Of a DNA stretch of 64,000 bases, positions 57,853-64,000 are shown in pieces. This DNA is from a virus. The notes below the pieces were generated by a model. The model was not told the DNA's origin and ran no database searches. It saw only the letters and a list, made by a program, of their open reading frames with translations. The number at the start of each line of letters is the position of its first letter. The stretch's first letter is position 1. The stretch spans positions 32,390 to 96,389 of IMG/VR virus record IMGVR_UViG_3300000553_000012. One strand, written 5' to 3'. The translations under genes and the position numbers were made by a program.

Positions 57853-58343
57853 TGGATATATTTGATGTTATGAATAAATCTGAAGAGGTGATAGAAGAAT
57901 CAAAAGAAAAAAATATTCCATCTTTTCCATACACAATATTTGATTATATTAATAGTATTAGTAATAATAAAAATATATTCAACAATTCAGATGATCCAGA
58001 ACTTTTAGAAAAAAATTATCAACCCTGGCAAGTTAATCGCGGTTTATCATTTTATACTGATACTATACAATATGTTAATATAATTAACGAAAATTATCAT
58101 ATTGATAAAAAATTGCAATATGACTTTCTAATAAATACTATTAGACCAAAGAAAAGATATTCAAAATGGTTTAAAAAAGAAAAAGTAGGTGATATAGATA
58201 TTGTAAAAACAGCTTTTGGTTATTCTGAAAAAAAAGCTGAAATTGCGTTATCTGTGTTATCCGCCGAGCAATTAAAAGAAATAAAAAGAAGACTGAGTCA
58301 AGGTGGATTAAAAGATGAGATTAACAGTAGATACATTAGTTGA
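57852..58343 (+). CDS. 62: Clamp loader small subunit (gp62)
   Basis: A 163-residue protein between gp44 and regA. The sequence KNYQPWQVNRGLSFYTDTIQ (about residues 54-73) is typical of gp62 in T4-like phages. It is slightly shorter than T4 gp62 (187). It shares a base with gp44 and overlaps regA by 29. Confidence 0.88.
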   Translation: MDIFDVMNKSEEVIEESKEKNIPSFPYTIFDYINSISNNKNIFNNSDDPELLEKNYQPWQVNRGLSFYTDTIQYVNIINENYHIDKKLQYDFLINTIRPKKRYSKWFKKEKVGDIDIVKTAFGYSEKKAEIALSVLSAEQLKEIKRRLSQGGLKDEINSRYIS

Positions 58344-58710
58344 AGTTCTTTTAAAAGAACCCGATGATTTCTTAAAAGTAAAAGAAACTCTTACACGTAT
58401 TGGTATTGCATCTCGTAAAGATAAAACTCTTTATCAATCTTGTCATATTTTACACAAACAAAAAAAATATTATATTGTTCACTTTAAAGAATTATTTGCA
58501 TTAGATGGAAAACCCACAGATTTTTCAGATATAGATGAAGCAAGAAGAAATACTATAATAAATTTATTAGTTGAGTGGAATTTAATTAAACTTGTTAATT
58601 TAAAACAAACAAAAGAACCAATTGTATCATTAAGTCAAATAAAAGTTCTTTCATTCAAAGAAAAATCTGAATGGGAACTAATTGCAAAATATAATATTGG
58701 AAAAAAATAA
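58315..58710 (+). CDS. regA: Translational repressor RegA
   Basis: A 131-residue RNA-binding repressor. LLKEPDDFLKVKETLTRIGI and LYQSCHILHKQKKYYIVHFK match T4 RegA closely. RegA binds start regions of early messages, including those of its own operon. The start chosen, ATG at 58315, gives about nine more residues than T4 at the N-terminus. Confidence 0.93.
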   Translation: MRLTVDTLVEVLLKEPDDFLKVKETLTRIGIASRKDKTLYQSCHILHKQKKYYIVHFKELFALDGKPTDFSDIDEARRNTIINLLVEWNLIKLVNLKQTKEPIVSLSQIKVLSFKEKSEWELIAKYNIGKK

Positions 58711-58725
58711 TTTTTAGGTGTTTAT

Positions 58726-59400
58726 ATGTTAAATTATGATGATAAGTGCCATATTATTGAAAGTAATTTGGATAATAAAAAATATTGGCTTTGGCCAAAA
58801 GAAGACCGCGATCTTTGGGGTCATTGCTCTAATGAATGGCCTATGTTAAAACAGATGTGGGAACAATTCATCGACAAATACGATGTATGCATTCAAGCGG
58901 GTGGTGCATGTGGTATGTATCCTAGACTTCTTGGAGAAAAATTTAAAAAGCTATATACATTTGAACCAGAACCATTAAATTTTACATGTTTGGTTTTTAA
59001 TTGTCAAAATGATAATATTCACAAATATAACGCCGTTTTAGGCGATAAACACACTACAGTTAAATTGGTTAGTAGAGAAGATTATATATACAATCGTGGA
59101 ATGTATCACGTAGGAATCGATGGAACCTACGAAATTCCAATGTTAATGATAGATGATTTTAATTTATCTGATTGTGATTTTATTCAATTGGATATTGAAG
59201 GCTGTGAATTAATGGCGTTAAATGGTGCTAGAAATACTATAGAAAAATTTAAACCTGTAATTTCTTGTGAAAATGGAACAGAAGATATTTTGCGCTTTCT
59301 TCAATCTATAGCACCATATAAACATGTAGCCAGATTACAAACAGGATATGATCATGGAACTAAACTAGGAAGATATGATGATACATATAAGGTGATTTAA
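58726..59400 (+). CDS. FkbM-family methyltransferase
   Basis: A 224-residue SAM-dependent enzyme. CIQAGGACGMYPRLL is motif I, LYTFEPEPLNF motif II and FIQLDIEGCELMALNGA (about residues 146-162) the FkbM signature. These enzymes O-methylate sugars or other small acceptors. Methylation of a phage or host glycan would fit the glycosyltransferases here. It follows regA closely. Confidence 0.85.
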   Translation: MLNYDDKCHIIESNLDNKKYWLWPKEDRDLWGHCSNEWPMLKQMWEQFIDKYDVCIQAGGACGMYPRLLGEKFKKLYTFEPEPLNFTCLVFNCQNDNIHKYNAVLGDKHTTVKLVSREDYIYNRGMYHVGIDGTYEIPMLMIDDFNLSDCDFIQLDIEGCELMALNGARNTIEKFKPVISCENGTEDILRFLQSIAPYKHVARLQTGYDHGTKLGRYDDTYKVI

Positions 59401-59576
59401 TGCCGGAACCGTGGGATCCAGTTTGGGTTCAAGCCTCTCCACCGCCTAAACCAATATGGATTTGTAAACTTTTGGGAAATACTATTAATGTATATTCTAA
59501 TATACCTTGGTGGAGAAGAATATTAATATCTATAATTTTTGGAATAAAATGGGAAACCCCCCATTGACAATTTGAT
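59400..59576 (+). CDS. Possible small protein (58 aa)
   Basis: A frame starting in the TAATG overlap with the methyltransferase stop. It reads MPEPWDPVWVQASPPPKPIW, then a less protein-like end. The overlap supports translation; the end sits in a promoter-like region. Uncertain. Confidence 0.4.
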
Positions 59577-59591
59577 ATTAATACATAAATA
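59565..59591 (+). promoter_or_regulatory. Promoter region before Hsp20 genes
   Basis: TTGACA (59565-59570) and a late-like box CATAAATA (59584-59591) lie together. A hairpin CAGTCA/TGACTG (59596-59625) follows. The stretch to 59652 is the leader of the small membrane gene and probably of hsp20. Confidence 0.45.
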
Positions 59592-59652
59592 ATAACAGTC
59601 ATTGATCGCTTCGGGATGGTGACTGATAACCCTTGCTAAACAGGAGGATAAT

Positions 59653-59745
59653 ATGCAAGTTACTTTTCTAGAAGTCATATCCTTGACTTCAGCGCTCATT
59701 TGGTTTTCAATGTTATTTTATACATTAATTCCAAATGAAGATTAA
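59653..59745 (+). CDS. Very small membrane protein (30 aa)
   Basis: Preceded by CAGGAGGATAAT, an excellent ribosome site. It has one hydrophobic helix (about residues 8-26: ISLTSALIWFSMLFYTLI) and an acidic end NED. Its leader carries the CCCTTGCTAA element also found before hsp20. Too short for most gene callers, but the strong RBS argues that it is real. Confidence 0.6.
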   Translation: MQVTFLEVISLTSALIWFSMLFYTLIPNED

Positions 59746-59778
59746 AATTCAATCCCTTGCTAATTTTAGGAGGAAAAT

Positions 59779-60210
59779 ATGTTACTATCAAATGTAAATC
59801 CATTTTTTATTGGCTTTGAAGATACTGTGAGGCGTCTTAATTCGATGCAAGAAGCAATGTCTAAGCAAGTTACCGGATATCCCCCATATAACATCTGTAA
59901 AACAAATAATACTGATTATATTATTGAATTTGCGGTTGCGGGATTTTCCGAAAAAGATATTGATATTGAACTTGAAGAAAATGTTCTCAAGATTAAAGGA
60001 AAACTTGAAACTACTGATGATCTTGTTGAAGGCGGTATCAATAAGACATATTTTTATAAAGGAATTGCCGACCGCGCATTTACTCGCCAATTTACTCTTG
60101 CTGATGATGTAGAAGTAAAAGAAGCAAAATTAATTAATGGTATGCTTAAAATTTATTTGGAACATATTATTCCAGAATATAAAAAGCCTAAACGAATAAC
60201 CATCAAATAA
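59779..60210 (+). CDS. hsp20: Small heat-shock protein (Hsp20)
   Basis: A 143-residue alpha-crystallin protein. YIIEFAVAGFSEKDIDIELE with VLKIKGK begins the crystallin domain, NGMLKIYL closes it and ITI is the C-terminal anchoring motif. Marine T4-like phages usually carry Hsp20. AGGAGG with the CCCTTGCTAA element stands upstream. A terminator follows. Confidence 0.94.
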   Translation: MLLSNVNPFFIGFEDTVRRLNSMQEAMSKQVTGYPPYNICKTNNTDYIIEFAVAGFSEKDIDIELEENVLKIKGKLETTDDLVEGGINKTYFYKGIADRAFTRQFTLADDVEVKEAKLINGMLKIYLEHIIPEYKKPKRITIK

Positions 60211-60217
60211 TGTTACT

Positions 60218-60242
60218 GGGGGAGAGAATATCTCCCCCTTTT
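60218..60242 (+). terminator. Intrinsic terminator after hsp20
   Basis: GGGGGAGA and TCTCCCCC form an 8-bp stem with a 5-base loop followed by TTTT. Confidence 0.88.
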
Positions 60243-60302
60243 ACTATGTACTATTATTATATATTGTAGTATAATATATTATGTTATTTGCGTGGAGTTT
60301 AT

Positions 60303-62816
60303 ATGAATTTTTATAAAAATATATTTCAACTCGGTAATCACATTTTTGTTCGAGCAATTGAAAATGGAAAAAATGCAAAATATCGAGTAGAATATTCTCC
60401 TTATCTTTTTGTTCCAACAAAAAAAACAACCGCAGAATATAAAACACTTTTTGGAAAAAGTGTAGATAAGCTTAGTTTTAATAATATTAATGAAGCGAAA
60501 GATTTCATAAAATCATATAAAGACGTTTCAGGTATGGAAATTCACGGCCTAGATTCGTTTCTTTATCCATATATCAATGATGTTTGGCCAAGAGAAATAA
60601 ATTACGAACGCGATTTGATTAATATCGGACTCATTGATATTGAAGTTGAATCTGATAGTGGATTTCCTAATATTGAAAAAGCTGATAAAGCCATAACGGC
60701 CATTTCAATAAAAGTAAAAGATAAGATTTTTACTTTAGGTTGCGGAGAATTTATTTCTGATGATCTTACTGTAAAATATATTAAATGTAGAGATGAAAAG
60801 GCTTTACTTGAAAATTTTATTGATACCTGGCGTTTTTTGAATCTAGATGTAATATCTGGATGGAATGTTGAATTTTTTGACATTCCATATCTAGTAAATC
60901 GAATCTATAGAGTTCTTGGAGAAGAAAGAGGTAAAATGTTATCTCCATGGAATATGATCCATGAAGGTAAAGTAAAAGTCAACGGAAAAGATCAACAAAC
61001 ATACAATATTCGTGGAATTTGTATTCTTGATTATCTTCAACTTTATAAAAAGTATACCTATAGCAATCAAGAATCTTATAAGTTAGATCATATTTGTTCT
61101 GTAGAAATTGGTGAAGGAAAAACAGATTATTCTGAATATGATAATCTTTTTGATCTCTATAAGCAAGATTTTCAAAAATTTATTGAATACAATATTAAAG
61201 ACGTAAATCTGGTCGATAAATTAGATAAAAAGCTTAATTTTATCGATCAAGCATTAACTATTGCTTATGACGCCAAAATAACATTTGATGATGTTTTTAG
61301 CCCAGTTAAAACTTGGGAAGTCATTATTCACAACTATCTTATGGAACAAAAGATTGTAGTTCCACCAAAGAAGACTACAGAAAAAAGTATGCAATTTGCC
61401 GGAGCATATGTCAAAGATCCGCTTGTCGGGTTACACGACTGGGTAGTTTCTTTTGATATTAATTCTCTCTATCCATCTCTTATTGTACAATACAATATTT
61501 CTCCTGAAACTTATGCTGGTAAGATTAAATATGATTTTTCTGTGGATCAACTTTTGGGTGGTGCTTTTGGCGAAGATGAAATTCAAGATATTCTAAAAAA
61601 ACAAAATATGGCTATAACCGCCAATAGCTGTCTTTGGAATAAAGAACAGAAGGGCGTAATGCCGGCATTGGTAGAAAAAATGATGGCCGAGCGAAAACTG
61701 TTTAAGAACAAAATGATCGAGGCGCAAAAAGAATATCAGACAAATAAAACCAAACAACTATTCAATGATATAGCCAGATATAATAATATGCAGATGGCCC
61801 GTAAGATCCTTCTTAATAGTCTGTATGGTGCTTTAGGAAATCAGTACTTTCGCTATTTTTCTATTGAATTTGCTGAAGCTATTACTCTTACTGGCCAATT
61901 TGTAATTAGATGGATTGAAAGAAATCTAAATGAATACTTGAATAAGACAATAAAAACGACAAATAATGACTATATTATTGCTGTTGATACAGATTCGAAC
62001 TATTTAAATCTTGGTCCATTAGTTTCTACGCTAATTCAAGATGCATCTAATACAAAAAATACAAATAAAATTGTAGATATCGTTGATAAAATGTGTCAAA
62101 ATCGTATAGAACCCTTTATAGACTCGTGTTTTAATGATTTGGCTCAGCATACTAATGCATATATCAATTTTATGAAGATGAAACGTGAAAGTATAGCAAA
62201 TAAAGGCATTTGGACCGCAAAAAAGCGATATATTTTGAATGTTTATGATAATGAAGGTATAAGATATGCTGAGCCAAAACTCAAAATGATGGGAATTGAG
62301 GCTGTAAAATCATCTACACCCGCAAATTGTCGTGAAAATATCAAAAAAGCACTAAAATTGATCATGGAAACCAATGAAACCGTTCTTCAGAACTTTATTC
62401 AAGACTTTAAATCCAAGTTTATGACGATGAGATTTGAAGATGTAGCTTTTCCAAGAGGATGCCGCGGTCTTTTAGAATATGGAAATAAAACCGATATATA
62501 CAAAAAGGGTACTCCAATTCATGTTAGAGGAGCTTTAATGTATAATCATCTATTAAAGAGCTACAATTTGACTAACAAATATCCATTAATTCAAGAAGGT
62601 GAAAAAGTCAAGTTTTGTTACATGAAAACACCCAATCCCATAAAGGAAAACATCATAGCCACACCAAGTATATTACCGAAAGAATTTAATCTGGATAAAT
62701 ATATAGATTATGAAATGCAATTTACAAAATCTTTTATAGATCCTTTAAACAGCATTTTAGAAGTCATTGGATGGTCTCCAGAAAAACTATCTACATTGGA
62801 GGATTTCTTTGGTTAA
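60303..62816 (+). CDS. 43: Family B DNA polymerase (gp43)
   Basis: An 837-residue replicative polymerase (T4: 898) with proofreading. Exonuclease motifs are LIDIEVES, NVEFFDIPYLVNR and YNIKDVNLVDKL. Polymerase motif A is SFDINSLYPSLIVQYN, motif B RKILLNSLYGALGNQYFRYF and motif C AVDTDSNYL, with VDTDS where many have GDTDS. True start ATG at 60303 with GTGGAG upstream; an in-frame TTG at 60288 is rejected. It works with gp45, gp44/62 and gp61. Confidence 0.97.
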   Translation: MNFYKNIFQLGNHIFVRAIENGKNAKYRVEYSPYLFVPTKKTTAEYKTLFGKSVDKLSFNNINEAKDFIKSYKDVSGMEIHGLDSFLYPYINDVWPREINYERDLINIGLIDIEVESDSGFPNIEKADKAITAISIKVKDKIFTLGCGEFISDDLTVKYIKCRDEKALLENFIDTWRFLNLDVISGWNVEFFDIPYLVNRIYRVLGEERGKMLSPWNMIHEGKVKVNGKDQQTYNIRGICILDYLQLYKKYTYSNQESYKLDHICSVEIGEGKTDYSEYDNLFDLYKQDFQKFIEYNIKDVNLVDKLDKKLNFIDQALTIAYDAKITFDDVFSPVKTWEVIIHNYLMEQKIVVPPKKTTEKSMQFAGAYVKDPLVGLHDWVVSFDINSLYPSLIVQYNISPETYAGKIKYDFSVDQLLGGAFGEDEIQDILKKQNMAITANSCLWNKEQKGVMPALVEKMMAERKLFKNKMIEAQKEYQTNKTKQLFNDIARYNNMQMARKILLNSLYGALGNQYFRYFSIEFAEAITLTGQFVIRWIERNLNEYLNKTIKTTNNDYIIAVDTDSNYLNLGPLVSTLIQDASNTKNTNKIVDIVDKMCQNRIEPFIDSCFNDLAQHTNAYINFMKMKRESIANKGIWTAKKRYILNVYDNEGIRYAEPKLKMMGIEAVKSSTPANCRENIKKALKLIMETNETVLQNFIQDFKSKFMTMRFEDVAFPRGCRGLLEYGNKTDIYKKGTPIHVRGALMYNHLLKSYNLTNKYPLIQEGEKVKFCYMKTPNPIKENIIATPSILPKEFNLDKYIDYEMQFTKSFIDPLNSILEVIGWSPEKLSTLEDFFG

Positions 62817-63075
62817 TAAAGACATTAAAGAGATAAATGATTTTGACTTTGGATTTACTAGCATTCCTGAAGAAAATTTTATTAAACCAGAAATAATTGA
62901 TGCTACAGAAGAAAAATATAAAAAAATCATTGATCAAATGCTAAAGGCAATTAATCCTTTGCTCAATAATTTGGCTAAAGACGCCGATAAGACAGTTTAT
63001 ATTCATTGGCCAAATAGAAAAGAAAAGATTGATGAATTTAGAAAGAAATTATATACTATTGCTGGTAAAAATTGA
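62809..63075 (+). CDS. Conserved phage protein with TTG start (88 aa)
   Basis: The frame overlaps the end of gp43; its TTG at 62809 has GGAGG eight bases upstream and is a better start than an ATG at 62767 inside gp43. The segment NDFDFGFTSIPEENFI is, from memory, shared by T4-like marine phages between gp43 and UvsX. Its TGA lies in the uvsX promoter. Function unknown. Confidence 0.65.
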   Translation: MVNKDIKEINDFDFGFTSIPEENFIKPEIIDATEEKYKKIIDQMLKAINPLLNNLAKDADKTVYIHWPNRKEKIDEFRKKLYTIAGKN

Positions 63076-63100
63076 CAATAATGTACATATAATGTATAAT
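63072..63100 (+). promoter_or_regulatory. Consensus sigma70 promoter for uvsX
   Basis: TTGACA, 17 bases, TATAAT: a perfect match, 20 bases before the uvsX ATG. The stop codon of the upstream gene is inside the -35 box. Confidence 0.87.
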
Positions 63101-63119
63101 GAATGAAAAAGGAATCATA

Positions 63120-64000
63120 ATGAGCATTTTAGAAAAACTAAAAAAAACTTCAACTATCAAAGAAACGTCTATTCTTTCTGACTCAAAGTTTTTTGAAAAG
63201 AAAGATATGATCACAACATCTATTCCAATGCTAAATGTGGCGTTATCAGGAAGATTAGATGGTGGATTGGTTCCGGGCCTTACTTTGATTTGTGGTCCCT
63301 CTAAACATTTCAAGACGTGTTTTAGTCTTATTATGGCCAAAGCCTATATGGATAAGTATCCAGAATCGGCTTTATTGTTTTATGATTCTGAGTTTGGATC
63401 TCCTCAAGCATATTTTAAGACTTTTGGCATTAATCCTGAACGGGTATTGCATACACCGATCACTGATCTAGAACAACTTAAGTTTGATATCACTCGACAA
63501 ATAAATGAACTAGGAAGAAATGATAAAGTCATTATTATTCTAGACTCATTGGGTAATTTGGCTTCTAAGAAAGAAGCAGAAGATGCTCTAGAAGGTAGAG
63601 GCGCCGCTGATATGAGTCGGGCTAAGCAAATTAAAAGCTTGTTTCGTATTGTAACGCCGCATTTGACTATGAAAGATCTTCCATTTATTGCGGTCAATCA
63701 TATCTATATGGAACAGGGGTTATACCCAAAAGCGGTGGTCAGTGGAGGATCGGGCCCATATCTATCGGCTGATACTATCTGGATTCTTGGCCGCCAACAA
63801 GAAAAAGACGGTAAGGACCTTACAGGATATAATTTCATTATTAATATTGAAAAGTCTCGATATGTTCGTGAAAAGTCTAAGATTCCAATCGAAGTATCAT
63901 TTGAAGGCGGAATTTCTACTTGGTCCGGTCTTTTAGATATTGCTCTAGAGTCTAAACATGTCATCAAGCCAAGTGTTGGTTGGTATCAAAAGATTGATCC
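63120..64000 (+). CDS. uvsX: UvsX recombinase (RecA-like), C-terminus beyond window
   Basis: The open frame from ATG at 63120 runs off the right end, giving 293 of about 390 residues. Walker A is GPSKHFKT (residues 59-66), Walker B VIIILDSLGNL, and the segment FIAVNHIYMEQGLY follows as in T4 UvsX. It pairs homologous DNA and, with UvsY, UvsW and gp46/47, starts recombination-dependent replication. Confidence 0.95.
   Translation, partial: MSILEKLKKTSTIKETSILSDSKFFEKKDMITTSIPMLNVALSGRLDGGLVPGLTLICGPSKHFKTCFSLIMAKAYMDKYPESALLFYDSEFGSPQAYFKTFGINPERVLHTPITDLEQLKFDITRQINELGRNDKVIIILDSLGNLASKKEAEDALEGRGAADMSRAKQIKSLFRIVTPHLTMKDLPFIAVNHIYMEQGLYPKAVVSGGSGPYLSADTIWILGRQQEKDGKDLTGYNFIINIEKSRYVREKSKIPIEVSFEGGISTWSGLLDIALESKHVIKPSVGWYQKID

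Noticed and set aside
1-64000. Prophage signs: integrase, attachment sites, CRISPR arrays, insertion sequences, introns
   Set aside because: No integrase or transposase motifs, no regularly spaced repeats and no interrupted core genes were seen. The gene set is that of a lytic T4-like phage.

Overview
The window is part of the genome of a large, AT-rich, tailed phage of the T4 superfamily. It carries a recognisable T4-type replication, recombination and late-transcription core: gp43 polymerase, gp44/gp62 clamp loader, gp45 clamp, gp46/gp47 nuclease, gp61 primase, RNase H, UvsW/X/Y, RegA and the gp55 sigma factor. It also has the accessory genes typical of marine T4-like phages (PhoH, Hsp20, transaldolase, SpeD-like decarboxylase, ThyX, class Ia ribonucleotide reductase, peptide deformylase). 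The host is probably an alphaproteobacterium, because the phage encodes a circularly permuted tmRNA whose tag begins ANDN and ends in LAA. This host call is inference.

Layout. From 1 to about 45.1 kb almost every gene lies on the minus strand. In leftward transcription order from 45.1 kb this arm holds: a small-gene and tRNA region (40.6-45.1 kb: tRNAs Arg, Thr, Gly, Ile and a CAU tRNA, plus a SleB-like cell wall hydrolase); a sugar island (34.7-40.0 kb: heptose-nucleotide pathway, a glycosyltransferase and an exported GH26-like hydrolase); a nucleic-acid and metabolism block (27.5-34.6 kb: RNase H, SpeD, PhoH, exonuclease, M15 endolysin, deaminase); a block of large virion-type proteins (14.1-27.5 kb) that contains a superoxide dismutase-like gene and a Dps gene; small genes and a lysis cassette with Rz/Rz1-like spanins (11.8-14.1 kb); gp61, ThyX, NrdA and NrdB (5.4-11.7 kb); two beta-barrel outer-membrane proteins facing each other across a shared terminator (3.5-4.6 kb); a DUF932 protein; and an RNA-rich end with a candidate structured RNA (about 1.75-2.0 kb) and the tmRNA (0.88-1.17 kb).

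From 45.2 kb to the end genes run rightward: tail-tube-like protein, UvsY, UvsW, gp55, gp47, gp46, peptide deformylase, a TAGT-like glycosyltransferase, dCMP deaminase, a second glycosyltransferase, gp45, gp44, gp62, RegA, an FkbM methyltransferase, Hsp20, gp43 and UvsX (cut by the window end). One DUF1003 membrane-protein gene is inverted in this arm and has its own late-type promoter.

Two promoter classes can be read. Sigma70-like sites (TTGACA or TTTACA, 16-17 bases, TATAAT or TATTAT) precede replication and early-type genes, and five of them use the TGA stop codon of the upstream gene inside the -35 box. TATAAATA boxes, the T4 late class read by gp55, precede virion-type, membrane and lysis genes and the tmRNA. 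The most notable systems are the permuted tmRNA with its late promoter, the neighbouring unassigned structured RNA, the compact heptose-nucleotide island, and the SOD-Dps pair inside the virion gene block. Gene identities come from reading motifs by eye; no database search was run.
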